From AA29 sp041481445 (GTDB lineage Bacteria > Acidobacteriota > Vicinamibacteria > Fen-336): 37,455 nt of DNA. The stretch spans positions 1 to 37,455 of the forward strand of contig JBGPBV010000062.1 in NCBI GenBank assembly GCA_041481445.1, in the 5' to 3' direction. How positions within the stretch are numbered: position 1 is the first letter of the stretch; every line of letters begins with the position of its first letter. Made by a program: the position numbers and the translations under genes. The notes under the pieces were generated by a model that had not been told where the DNA came from, made no database searches, and worked only from the letters and a program-made list of their open reading frames with translations. This document shows positions 1 through 9,093 of this stretch, one piece after another.

Positions 1-376
1 CCACGGCGATCAGTGTGTAGAGCGCCGTGCCCGCTCCCGAGCGCGTCCCCAGGAAGGGGACTCGGGCCATGGCCAGCAACGTCTCCGTCAGCGTGCCGGC
101 CAGGATCGCCCACCAGGCCCAGGTGCTGCCGGTGCGGTACGGGCCGACCGCGATGGCCAGCAGCAGGACGGCGAACCCGGCCGCATAGGCGGCGGCGGTC
201 GCCCGCCGCGCGCGCAGGTTGGTGACGACCTCCGCGTTGCCGTTGGCCAGGGCCTCGATGGTGACGCCGGCGAAGCGCTCCTGCCCGCCGAAGTATGCGT
301 TGCTGAGCGAGGCGAGGCTTCCGAGCAACGTGAGTGCGGCGGCCAGGGTGACGATGATCCAGCTTGCCGTGTTCAC
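1..376 (-). CDS. Membrane protein of unknown function (C-terminus cut by window edge)
   Basis: The reading frame runs off the left edge of the window, so only the first 125 codons are visible. The start is GTG at 376-374, chosen because an AGAAGGAGG Shine-Dalgarno lies just upstream at about 382-390. The visible protein has a hydrophobic helix at residues 5-25 (SWIIVTLAAALTLLGSLASL), a polar stretch at about 26-60 containing NAYFGGQERF, a second helix near 65-80 (AYAAGFAVLLLAIAV), and a Trp-rich third segment beginning TWAWW. It is probably a small multi-pass inner-membrane protein. It lies 49 bases downstream of the tryptophan dioxygenase on the same strand and may be cotranscribed with it. 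I do not recognise the family. Confidence 0.6.
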   Translation of the reverse strand, partial: MNTASWIIVTLAAALTLLGSLASLSNAYFGGQERFAGVTIEALANGNAEVVTNLRARRATAAAYAAGFAVLLLAIAVGPYRTGSTWAWWAILAGTLTETLLAMARVPFLGTRSGAGTALYTLIAV

Positions 377-425
377 TACGGCCTCCTTCTCGTGTGATGC
401 CCCCGAGCGTCCGCCTGAGCTTACG

Positions 426-1238
426 TCAGGGTTCCTGGCCCAGGCGCGTGCGCACCCGCCAGAGGTCGGGGAACGCGCGCTTGGGCAGCGTGGTCTGGAG
501 ATAGCCGACCCCGGCGCTGCCGCCGGTGCCGCGCTTGGAGCCGATCATGCGCTCCACCATCTGGATGTGGTGCGCGCGCCAGAGCGAGAGGCACTCGTCC
601 ATCTCGATCAGCACCTCGCAGAGGGCGAGGAGGTCGGCGTGGGCCTCGGGGTCTTCGTAGATGCGGACGAGCGCCTCGAGGCGCCAGTCCTCCTCGCGGC
701 TGGCTCCGGAGGCGGCCGCCTGCCGGGGCACGCCGGAGGCGCCGAGACCCCGGCGCACGAGGAGGGCGTCGAAGACGTCGCTCACCGACGGCGCGGCCAG
801 GCGGGCCTCCAGGCGCTCCCGCTCCCCCGGCTCGCAGACCAGCTGGTCGAGCACCGCCGCCTGCTTGAGGCCGAGCCGGAACTCGACCTCGCGGAACTGG
901 ACGGACTGGAAGCCGGAGGCGGGGTTGAGGTGGTAGCGGAAGCCGAGGAAGTCCTGGGGGCGCATCGTCTCCAGGATCCGCACCTGGTGGATCAGCAGCC
1001 GCTGGACCTCCACCACGCGCCGCAGCAGCCGCGTGCCCTCGTACAGGTTGTCCTGCTCGATCTGGACCGCCGCCGTGTCCACCTCGTGCAGGATCAGCTT
1101 GAACCAGAGCTCGTAGACCTGGTGGATGATGATGAAGAGCGCCTCGTCGTGGTGCGCGGGCGCGGACAGCGCCTGCTGCAGCCCCAGCAGCTCGGGGACC
1201 CTGAGGTAGGTGCCGTAGGTCAGGCGCTCGTCGGCCAT
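426..1238 (-). CDS. kynA: Tryptophan 2,3-dioxygenase
   Basis: The product is a haem enzyme that opens the indole ring of L-tryptophan to N-formylkynurenine, the first step of kynurenine-type tryptophan breakdown; it acts in the cytosol. The 270-residue protein carries the family's early helix (FIIIHQVYELWFK, residues 35-47), the substrate-side segment GFRYHLNPASGFQS (99-112), and the haem-ligand helix around RAHHIQMVERMIG (221-233), where H224 fits the RxxHxxMV pattern, followed by the GTGGSAG loop (237-243). I chose ATG 1238 over an in-frame codon at 1289 because homologues start close to the LTYGTYL motif. There is no convincing Shine-Dalgarno, but a TATCCT hexamer sits 5 bases before the ATG. 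No other kynurenine-pathway gene is nearby. It is divergent from the topoisomerase VI operon. Confidence 0.95.
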   Translation of the reverse strand: MADERLTYGTYLRVPELLGLQQALSAPAHHDEALFIIIHQVYELWFKLILHEVDTAAVQIEQDNLYEGTRLLRRVVEVQRLLIHQVRILETMRPQDFLGFRYHLNPASGFQSVQFREVEFRLGLKQAAVLDQLVCEPGERERLEARLAAPSVSDVFDALLVRRGLGASGVPRQAAASGASREEDWRLEALVRIYEDPEAHADLLALCEVLIEMDECLSLWRAHHIQMVERMIGSKRGTGGSAGVGYLQTTLPKRAFPDLWRVRTRLGQEP

Positions 1239-1243
1239 GCGAC

Positions 1244-1249
1244 AGGATA
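1244..1249 (-). promoter_or_regulatory. Candidate -10 box (TATCCT) of a leaderless tryptophan dioxygenase mRNA
   Basis: On the minus strand TATCCT ends 5 bases before the ATG of the tryptophan dioxygenase gene, which has no Shine-Dalgarno. Transcription starting 6-7 bases past the hexamer would begin at the start codon. No clear -35 box is visible. The call rests on one hexamer and its position. Confidence 0.3.
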
Positions 1250-1321
1250 GCGCGCCCGTCACGGACCCGGGACGGAGACGCAACGGCATAGGCTAGAGTC
1301 GACCTTTTGGGCAGGAGGCGA

Positions 1322-3376
1322 ATGGGAGTGGCCAAGAAGCCGCAGCTGCAGCTTTTCGACGGGGGGGCGGCGTCCACGAGCGCGCCCGCCAAGCCACCGG
1401 AGCCGTCGGAACTGGCCCCGAAGGTCCCCTCTTCCGAGGACCCCAGGCCCGGACCCAAGCCCGTCCCGGCACCGGCCACCACCACTCGCCGCGTCACCGC
1501 GGAGACGATGGCCCAGCGCCAGCGCGAGATCTCCGTCTCCGAGTTCTTCTCGAAGAACCGCCACCTGCTCGGGTTCGACAACCCCAGCAAGGCGCTCCTC
1601 ACCACCATCAAGGAAGCCGTGGACAACTCGCTCGACGCCTGCGAGGAGGCCGGGATCCTGCCCGAGCTGCACATCGAGGTCCACGACCTCGCGCTCGAGG
1701 CCAACCCCAAGAACGCCGAGCTCACCAAGGGCGAGGGCCGCTTCCTGGTGGTGGTGCAGGACAACGGACCGGGCATCGTCAAGGCCCAGGTGCCGAAGAT
1801 CTTCGGGAAGCTCCTCTACGGATCCAAGTTCCACAGGCTCAAGCAGAGCCGCGGCCAGCAGGGCATCGGGATCTCCGCGGCCGCCATGTACGGCCAGCTC
1901 ACCACCGGCAAGCCCATCCGCGTCACGAGCCGCATCGGCAAGCGCAAGGCCGCCCACGTGTTCGACATCCAGCTCGACACGCGCAAGAACGAGCCGGTCG
2001 TGACCCACGACGAGATGCTCGACCAGTGGCACCAGGACAACGGGACCCGGGTCGAGCTCGAGATCGTCGCGAACTGGCAGCAGGGGCAGCGCTTCGTCAA
2101 CCGCTACGTCGAGCACACCGCGCTCGCGAACCCGCACGCCGTCATCCACTACACGCGCCCGGTGGGGGCGGCCCAGCGGGCGGGAACGGACAAGCCGGGC
2201 AACGAGACGATGAGCTTCCCGCGGGCCACGGGCGAGCTGCCCAAGGAGGCGGTCGAGATCAAGCCCCATCCGCACGGCGTCGAGCTGGGAGCGCTGATGC
2301 TGATGGCGCAGGAGTCGAAGAGCCGGGACGTCCGCGGGTTCCTGCAGACGGCCTTCAGCCGCGTCTCCTCGTCCGCCGCCGGCGAGATCCTCTCGAAGGT
2401 CTCGTGGGGCAAGAAGCTCACCCGGCCGCGAGTCCTCGGCGCCAACCGGGCGATGGCGGAGGAGCTGCACAAGGCCATCGCGGCGACGAAGCTGATGAGC
2501 CCGCCGACCAACTGCCTGAGCCCGATCGGCGACGAGCTGATGCGCAAGGGGCTCGTCAGCTTCCTGAGCGTCATCGAGAGCGAGGGCGAGAGCGGGGACG
2601 AGAACGCCCAGCTCGACCTCGACGCCGCGGGGATGAAGTCCGGACGGAAAGGCGCCAAGGCGGCCAGGGCCGCGCCGGCGGAAGCGCCTCCGGCGATCCC
2701 CGACGCCCCTCCCGAGGAGGGGGTCGAGAAGATCAGGGGCCGCAACTACTTCATCGCCACGGTCACCCGCTCACCCAAGGTGTACCGCGGCAACCCCTTC
2801 CAGGTGGAGGTCGGCCTCGCGTACGGCGGGAGCTGGCCCGCGGACAAGACGATCGAGCTGTTCCGCTTCGCCAACCGGGTGCCCCTGCTCTTCCAGCGCG
2901 GGGCCTGCGGCATCACCGAGGCCATCGTGCGCACGGACTGGCGCAACTACCTGCTGAGCCAGCCCAAGGGGTCGCTGCCGGTGGGGCCGATGGCCCTGCT
3001 CGTCCACATCGCCTCGGTCTGGGTCCCGTTCACGAGCGAGTCCAAGGAGGCCGTCGCCCACTACCCGGACATCATCAAGGAAATCCAGCTCGCGGCCCAG
3101 GAGTGCGGCCGCAAGCTGGCCACCTTCATCCGCAAGCGCAAGGCCGCCGACTACCAGGCCCAGCGCCGCAGCATCTTCGAGCTCTACATCGAGGAGGTGG
3201 CGGCCGCCATCGGCAAGATCACCGACCGCAAACCCGGCCCGATCAAGAGGGATTTCCTGAAGGTCGCGCACAAGGTCACGGCGGCGGAGATGGAGGAGGA
3301 GGAGAAGGCGCTGGAGATCGAGGCGCGCGAGGCGAAGCAGAAGGCCAAGGCGCGCGCCGAGGCGGAGGAGGAGTAG
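1322..3376 (+). CDS. top6B: DNA topoisomerase VI subunit B (ATPase subunit)
   Basis: This is the GHKL-ATPase half of topoisomerase VI, a type IIB enzyme that passes one DNA duplex through another; ATP-driven dimerisation of B gates cleavage by A. Residues 1-65 are a Pro/Ala-rich extension. The ATPase fold follows: N-box EAVDNSLDA (98-106; E98, N102, D105), DNGPG (147-151), and the lid LLYGSKFHRLKQSRGQQGIG (164-183). A helical H2TH and a transducer domain follow; the QPKG segment holds the likely switch lysine (about K549). Residues about 421-468 are a low-complexity linker, and the C-terminus is a charged helix rich in Glu/Lys/Ala. ATG 1322 is 3 bases from an AGGAGG; an in-frame GTG at 1328 has a more usual spacing and could be the true start. 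The 684-residue length is somewhat above archaeal B subunits. The operon continues directly into subunit A. Confidence 0.95.
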   Translation: MGVAKKPQLQLFDGGAASTSAPAKPPEPSELAPKVPSSEDPRPGPKPVPAPATTTRRVTAETMAQRQREISVSEFFSKNRHLLGFDNPSKALLTTIKEAVDNSLDACEEAGILPELHIEVHDLALEANPKNAELTKGEGRFLVVVQDNGPGIVKAQVPKIFGKLLYGSKFHRLKQSRGQQGIGISAAAMYGQLTTGKPIRVTSRIGKRKAAHVFDIQLDTRKNEPVVTHDEMLDQWHQDNGTRVELEIVANWQQGQRFVNRYVEHTALANPHAVIHYTRPVGAAQRAGTDKPGNETMSFPRATGELPKEAVEIKPHPHGVELGALMLMAQESKSRDVRGFLQTAFSRVSSSAAGEILSKVSWGKKLTRPRVLGANRAMAEELHKAIAATKLMSPPTNCLSPIGDELMRKGLVSFLSVIESEGESGDENAQLDLDAAGMKSGRKGAKAARAAPAEAPPAIPDAPPEEGVEKIRGRNYFIATVTRSPKVYRGNPFQVEVGLAYGGSWPADKTIELFRFANRVPLLFQRGACGITEAIVRTDWRNYLLSQPKGSLPVGPMALLVHIASVWVPFTSESKEAVAHYPDIIKEIQLAAQECGRKLATFIRKRKAADYQAQRRSIFELYIEEVAAAIGKITDRKPGPIKRDFLKVAHKVTAAEMEEEEKALEIEAREAKQKAKARAEAEEE

Positions 3377-4483
3377 GTGGCGCCCCGAAAGGATGCGGTC
3401 TCCAAGAAGACGGCGGCCAAGATCGAGAAGCTGGCCCAGGGCGTGCTCAAGACGGTGGAGACGGGGAAGAACCCCTTCCTCGACATCCCCGTGCGGTCGC
3501 TGGCCAACGTGAGCTGGAGCGAGAAGCGGCGGCTGGTCGAGATGGGCAGCCAGAAGCAGAAGCGCTACTTCTTCAACGTCTCGATGGCCAAGAAGTTCAT
3601 GCAGACCTTCCTGGTGAGCGACGCCTGCAAGGAGCTCATCGAGTCGGGAAAGACCACCAGCATCCGCGACCTCTACTACGTCACCAAGCACACCATCGGC
3701 GACACGAAGCAGAACACGTTCGAGGAGCAGGAAGAGTCCGATCCCATCATCGAGGACCTCGAGGTCACGGTGGACGCCCTGCGGGAGGAGCTGCACCTGT
3801 TCGCGGCCCGCAAGGGCTCGATGGTCGGCCCCATCACCATCACGGACAGCGGCGACACCATCGACCTGCGCCGCATGGGCTCCGGAGGCTGGGCCGTGCC
3901 TTCGATCGTCGAGGAGAACGTCATCGGCTTCCGCAAGCACGAGGCCAAGTACGTCCTCCTCATCGAGAAGGACGCGGTGTGGACGCGCTTCAACGAGGAC
4001 AAGTTCTGGAAGCGCAACAACTGCATCATCGTGCAGGGCGGAGGACAGCCGCCGCGGGGCGTGCGGCGGCTGGTGCAGCGGCTGCACAGCGAGCTCAAGC
4101 TTCCCGTCTACGTGCTCGTCGACAACGACCCCTGGGGCTTCTACATCTACAGCGTCATGAAGCAGGGCTCGATCAACCTCGCCTACGAGTCCATGCGCAT
4201 GGCCGTCCCCGACGCCCGCTTCGTCGGCCTCTCCTCCTTCGACAAGGAGGCCTACCAGCTCCCGAACAACGTCGCCATCAAGATGGACGACGGCGACAAC
4301 AACCGGGCCAAGCAGATGCTCGCCTACCCCTGGTTCAAGAAGGCCCAGTGGCAGCGCGAGATCCAGGAGATGGTGCGGAGCGGGCAGAAGTTCGAGCTGG
4401 AGGCGCTCTCCCGGCGCGGCATCAGCTTCATCACCGAGGAGTACCTGCCCAAGAAGCTGAAGGACCGGGATTGGCTGGAGTAG
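3377..4483 (+). CDS. top6A: DNA topoisomerase VI subunit A (Spo11-like cleavage subunit)
   Basis: This is the DNA-cleaving subunit that pairs with the upstream B subunit; homologues make the double-strand break through a 5'-phosphotyrosine. The 368-residue protein has the winged-helix (CAP-like) domain with IRDLYYVTKH at 96-105, where Y101 aligns with the Spo11 catalytic tyrosine. The TOPRIM fold has E197 in LLIEKDAVW and D249/D251 in VLVDNDPWG, the expected Mg2+ ligands. It starts with GTG directly after the TAG of subunit B, and the end of that gene supplies GGAGGAG as ribosome-binding site, so translation is probably coupled and stoichiometric. All catalytic residues I can check are present, so the enzyme should be active. 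It ends 12 bases from the convergent PAS gene. Confidence 0.95.
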   Translation: MAPRKDAVSKKTAAKIEKLAQGVLKTVETGKNPFLDIPVRSLANVSWSEKRRLVEMGSQKQKRYFFNVSMAKKFMQTFLVSDACKELIESGKTTSIRDLYYVTKHTIGDTKQNTFEEQEESDPIIEDLEVTVDALREELHLFAARKGSMVGPITITDSGDTIDLRRMGSGGWAVPSIVEENVIGFRKHEAKYVLLIEKDAVWTRFNEDKFWKRNNCIIVQGGGQPPRGVRRLVQRLHSELKLPVYVLVDNDPWGFYIYSVMKQGSINLAYESMRMAVPDARFVGLSSFDKEAYQLPNNVAIKMDDGDNNRAKQMLAYPWFKKAQWQREIQEMVRSGQKFELEALSRRGISFITEEYLPKKLKDRDWLE

Positions 4484-4495
4484 GCCCGGCGCCGG

Positions 4496-4942
4496 TCAGG
4501 CGGGACCCGCGTCGTCGCCCAGGCTCATCATCGCCGTCCGGATGCCCCGCGGCTGGCCCTGCGCGTCCTGGAGCCGGCGATCGACGAGCAGCATGACCAC
4601 CCCGGAGCCGTCCGCCCGGTGGAAGGTCCGCACGAAGGGCTTGATGTCCTTCTCGCCGGCCAGCTTCTTCTGGACCGACTGGCGCGAGGCGTCCTGCATG
4701 ACCACGAAGTTCCACACGGGCTGGCCCACGACCTGGTTCGCCTCGTATCCGAGCAGCTTGAGCTCCTCCGCGTTCACGCGCCGAATGGTGCCCGTCGTGT
4801 CGAACTCGTGCACGGCCACTCCCGGCGGAGGATGGGCGAACGCCTGGTCGAAGCGGCTCGCGCCCTGCTTCTCGGCCTCGGCCAGCCGCTCCTGGTAGCC
4901 CTGGAGGATGGCCACCATCTCTTCCTGTGACACCTTGCCCAT
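4496..4942 (-). CDS. Stand-alone PAS domain protein
   Basis: This is a 148-residue soluble protein made of one PAS fold and little else. A short N-terminal helix (residues 5-30) is followed by the PAS core: PGVAVHEFDTTGTIRRVNAEELKLLGYEANQVVGQPVWNF in overlapping segments (40-79), then a helix rich in Lys/Asp and the beta strands FVRTFHRADGSGVVM (103-117). PAS domains bind small ligands or cofactors, or mediate protein contacts. No kinase, cyclase or DNA-binding output domain is present, so the protein must signal through a partner or act as a ligand sensor on its own. I saw no residue that fixes the ligand. ATG 4942 is preceded by a GGAGCAGGGG stretch. It is convergent with topoisomerase VI and divergent from the serine hydrolase. 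Confidence 0.8.
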   Translation of the reverse strand: MGKVSQEEMVAILQGYQERLAEAEKQGASRFDQAFAHPPPGVAVHEFDTTGTIRRVNAEELKLLGYEANQVVGQPVWNFVVMQDASRQSVQKKLAGEKDIKPFVRTFHRADGSGVVMLLVDRRLQDAQGQPRGIRTAMMSLGDDAGPA

Positions 4943-5020
4943 GACCCGTGCCCCTGCTCCATTGATGGGGCGTAGACCGTACGACGGCACGACCGGACCG
5001 TCAACCGTGAAGGGATCGCG

Positions 5021-6166
5021 ATGAGGGCCGTCCTCCTGGGCGCCTGGCTGGCTCACGCGGCGGCTTCGCCCGTCGCGCCGTCCTCGCCCCCGCCCGCATC
5101 GCCCTCGCCCCCGCCCTTTCCCGCACCCACTCCGATCACGCCCGGCGTGGCCGGGCTGACCGCTGCCCGCGCGGCTGCGCTCGACAGCGCCATCCTGGCC
5201 GCCATGGACCGTCTCGGCGTGCCCGGCCTTTCCGTGGCCGTGGTCACCAGCCGTGAGCTGCGCTGGTCCTCGGGTTACGGCCTCGCCGACCTCGAGAACG
5301 CGCTGCCCGCGAACCCGGCCACCGTGTATCGCCTGGCCTCGGTCTCGAAGACCATCACCGCCACCGCCGCCCTCCAGCTCGCGGAAAGGGGCCGTCTCGA
5401 CCTCGACGCGCCCATCCACCGCTACCTGCCCGGGTATCCCGAGAAGGCGTGGTCCATCACCGCGCGCGAGCTGCTGGGCCACCAGTCGGGGACGCGCAAC
5501 TGGACGGACGAGGAGTTCCACAACACGCGCCGCTACGCGTCGCTCTCCGACGCGCTGGTGCCCTTCAAGGACGACCCGCTGCTGTTCGAGCCGGCCACCC
5601 GGACCCAGTACACGAGCCTGGGATACACGCTGCTGGGCGCGGTGATCGAGGCGGCGGGGGGGGCGCCGTTCCTGGAGCAGCTCCGCGGCTCGGTGTTCCA
5701 GCCCGCGGGGATGGACAGCGCGCGCGACGACGACGTGTTCGCCATCGTCCCGCACCGCGCGCGCGGGTACTGGCGGCGCGCGGACGGCACCCTGCTCAAC
5801 GCGCCCCTCACCGACACCAGCAACCGGCTCCCCGGGGGCGGCCTCGTGGCCAGCGCGGAGGACGTCGCCCGCTTCGCTTCCGCGCTCCTCCGGGGCGTGC
5901 TGCTCAAGCCGGAGACGCTGGAGACGGCGCTGGCGCCCCAGAAGCTCCGGGACGGGCGCCTCACCGGCTACGGCCTCGGGTGGTCGCTGGGCCGCCATCG
6001 CCGGCGCCGCGAGGCCTACCACGTCGGCGGCCAGCCGGAGGTCAGCACCGTCCTCTACGTGCTTCCGGACCAGGCGGTGGCGGTCGCGATCCTGGCCGAC
6101 CTCGAGGGCGTCGAGAACGGCCTGCTCGATCTCGCCCGCGAGCTCGCGGCCTCCCTCGCACCTTGA
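5021..6166 (+). CDS. Secreted serine hydrolase, class C beta-lactamase/esterase family
   Basis: This is a penicillin-binding-protein-like serine hydrolase (beta-lactamase family, Pfam PF00144 type). A short signal peptide (residues 1 to about 16, ending AHAAAS) is followed by a Pro/Ser/Ala linker (17-42) and the catalytic domain. The nucleophile motif SxxK is SVSK at 107-110 in YRLASVSKTITATAALQLAERG, the Tyr motif is YTS at 197-199, and an HVGG motif near the C-terminus replaces the KTG box. Members of this family include esterases, D-aminopeptidases and beta-lactamases; substrate cannot be read from sequence. The 381-residue length is normal. ATG 5021 follows a GAAGGGA ribosome-binding site. 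Antibiotic resistance should not be assumed from the family name. Confidence 0.85.
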   Translation: MRAVLLGAWLAHAAASPVAPSSPPPASPSPPPFPAPTPITPGVAGLTAARAAALDSAILAAMDRLGVPGLSVAVVTSRELRWSSGYGLADLENALPANPATVYRLASVSKTITATAALQLAERGRLDLDAPIHRYLPGYPEKAWSITARELLGHQSGTRNWTDEEFHNTRRYASLSDALVPFKDDPLLFEPATRTQYTSLGYTLLGAVIEAAGGAPFLEQLRGSVFQPAGMDSARDDDVFAIVPHRARGYWRRADGTLLNAPLTDTSNRLPGGGLVASAEDVARFASALLRGVLLKPETLETALAPQKLRDGRLTGYGLGWSLGRHRRRREAYHVGGQPEVSTVLYVLPDQAVAVAILADLEGVENGLLDLARELAASLAP

Positions 6167-6235
6167 CCGGCCAAAGCTCTCCGGCTCTTCCCGGCCAGGC
6201 CGGGGTCGTGACATCCTTGAAGCAGGAGGTCGGGC

Positions 6236-6538
6236 ATGTACAGGCTCAGGTACGTCGCAGTGGCCGTGGTGGCGGGCACGGTCGGCGCCGCGGTGGCGCT
6301 GCTGCTGGCGCCGGATTCGGGACGCAACACGCGCCGCAAGCTCCGGCGGCGGCTCGAGAGGGAGCGGGATGTGCTCCTGCGGCGCGGCCACGAGCTGGCC
6401 GAGGACGCCGGCGAGTACGTGGAGGCGCGGCTCAAGGACGGCCGCAAGATCGTCGGCCGCGTGGTCGAGGACGTCGCGGAGGACGTCCAGGAGCGGTTCG
6501 AAAAAGGCAAGAAGCGGGTGACGAAACTGGTCGGATAG
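6236..6538 (+). CDS. Small YtxH-like membrane-anchored protein
   Basis: This is a 100-residue protein. The N-terminal helix VAVAVVAGTVGAAVALLLAP (about 7-26) is followed by DSGRNTRRKL, the glycine-rich helix plus 'LLAPxSGxxTR' signature of YtxH-type proteins. The rest is a charged amphipathic helix (RRLERERDVLLRRGHELAED, then repeated VEDVAEDVQERFEKGKK), likely an apolipoprotein-like or coiled-coil cytoplasmic tail. YtxH-like genes are often stress-linked in other bacteria; nothing here fixes a role. The start is well supported: AGGAGG at 6224-6229 lies 6 bases before ATG. It is probably a monocistronic gene ending in the hairpin downstream. Confidence 0.8.
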   Translation: MYRLRYVAVAVVAGTVGAAVALLLAPDSGRNTRRKLRRRLERERDVLLRRGHELAEDAGEYVEARLKDGRKIVGRVVEDVAEDVQERFEKGKKRVTKLVG

Positions 6539-6574
6539 ACGGCCAGCCTTCTGCCTTCCTTCTTCATTGGATGA

Positions 6575-6605
6575 AGGGGGGTGCGGAGTGCGCATGCACC
6601 CCCCT
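6575..6605. terminator. Hairpin between convergent genes, candidate bidirectional terminator
   Basis: GGGGGGTGC at 6576-6584 pairs perfectly with GCACCCCCC at 6596-6604, and the flanking A6575/T6605 extend it to 10 base pairs around an 11-base loop. It lies between the end of the YtxH-like gene and the end of the alpha/beta hydrolase gene on the other strand. No T-run follows on either strand, so this is not a classic intrinsic terminator; it may still stall polymerase or protect 3' ends. Confidence 0.45.
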
Positions 6606-6650
6606 GCGCTTCGCTACCCCCCACCGGTCGTGCTTCCGTAGAAGCAGTGC

Positions 6651-7406
6651 TCAGAGCCGCGATACGAACGTCGTGATCGCGGCCAGCACCTCCGCCGGCC
6701 GGTCGCGTTGCGGCAAGTGGCCGCAGCCGGGGAGCTTCAACACCTCGACCCGGGCGCCCACCGCGCCGCGCGCGATGCGCTCCACCTGGTCCATCGTCCC
6801 GTACTCGTCGTCCTCGCCCTGGATGGCCAGGATCGGGAGCGGGATCTGCGGCAGGTACTCCTCGATGTTCCAGGCGTGGAACTCGGGGAGGAGCCATACG
6901 TCGTTCCAGCCCCGGAAGGCGCCGTCGGCGTCGTCGTGGTGGCGGGCCAGCCGGGCCCGGAAGGCGCCCTTCTCGTAGGCTTCGCGGGCGGCGGCGATGC
7001 TCGCCACGGAGACGTCCTCGACCAGGACGTGCGCGGCCATCAGGACGAGGCCGGTCACGGCGCGGCCGCTCCCGCCCGCGTGGATGATCGCGATCGAGCC
7101 CCCGTCGCTGTGGCCGAGCAGGATCGGCCGCTCGACGCCGAGCGCGTCCAGGGCTCGCGGCAGGACGACGAGCGCCTCCTCGTGCATGAAGTCCACGGCC
7201 CGGGGCGCGGTCAACGGCGCCGATCGCCCGTAGCCGTGCCGCGAGTACGCGAGCACCTCCCGCCCCGTCGCCGCCGCCAACTGGCGCGGGAAGCCCCCCC
7301 ACGTCGAGACCGAGCCCAGGCCTTCGTGGAGCATCACGATCGCGGGAGAGGCGCCCCCGACGCGCTCGTATTCGATCCGCCCGCCGGGCAGGTCGAGCAG
7401 CGGCAT
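6651..7406 (-). CDS. Alpha/beta-fold hydrolase
   Basis: This is a 251-residue cytosolic alpha/beta hydrolase. The oxyanion-side loop is LHEGLGS (26-32); the nucleophile elbow GHSDGG (98-103) gives S100. The acid is D199 or D200 in IQGEDDEYG, and the base is H230 in PGCGHLPQ, so the triad is complete. The family includes esterases, C-C bond hydrolases and lactonases. The gene lies 9 bases downstream of the benzoate-CoA-ligase-like gene on the same strand, so the two probably form an operon and act on the same carboxylic or aromatic substrate; the substrate itself is not visible. The start is ATG 7406. Confidence 0.88.
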   Translation of the reverse strand: MPLLDLPGGRIEYERVGGASPAIVMLHEGLGSVSTWGGFPRQLAAATGREVLAYSRHGYGRSAPLTAPRAVDFMHEEALVVLPRALDALGVERPILLGHSDGGSIAIIHAGGSGRAVTGLVLMAAHVLVEDVSVASIAAAREAYEKGAFRARLARHHDDADGAFRGWNDVWLLPEFHAWNIEEYLPQIPLPILAIQGEDDEYGTMDQVERIARGAVGARVEVLKLPGCGHLPQRDRPAEVLAAITTFVSRL

Positions 7407-7415
7407 CGCGACGTC

Positions 7416-8936
<1,521 letters not shown>

Positions 8937-8945
8937 GGAGGGCGC

Positions 8946-8951
8946 ATCGTA
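8946..8951 (-). promoter_or_regulatory. Candidate -10 box (TACGAT) close to the CoA-ligase start
   Basis: On the minus strand TACGAT lies 9 bases before the ATG of the benzoate-CoA-ligase-like gene, which lacks a Shine-Dalgarno. This spacing would give a near-leaderless mRNA. The hexamer fits only the TAnnnT pattern and no -35 is clear. Confidence 0.25.
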
Positions 8952-9093
8952 GCGCAGCTCCCGCCTCGGCCCGCGTGATAGAATCCCGAAGGGCGTTCTG
9001 CCCGCCCCCTCTCGGGAGGGTCCCCTACTTGGCGAACGCGTGTGCGGCCGGCGCAAGCCCGGTCGTCGAGAAATTTCTACCGTAGGAGCGCCG

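Noticed and set aside
2026..4596. 856-codon plus-strand frame across topoisomerase VI
   Set aside because: Arg/Gly/Ala-rich shadow of the B and A genes with no recognisable motif.
4496..6595. 699-codon minus-strand frame including the PAS protein
   Set aside because: Only the last 148 residues form the PAS domain; the rest is antisense to the serine hydrolase and YtxH genes.
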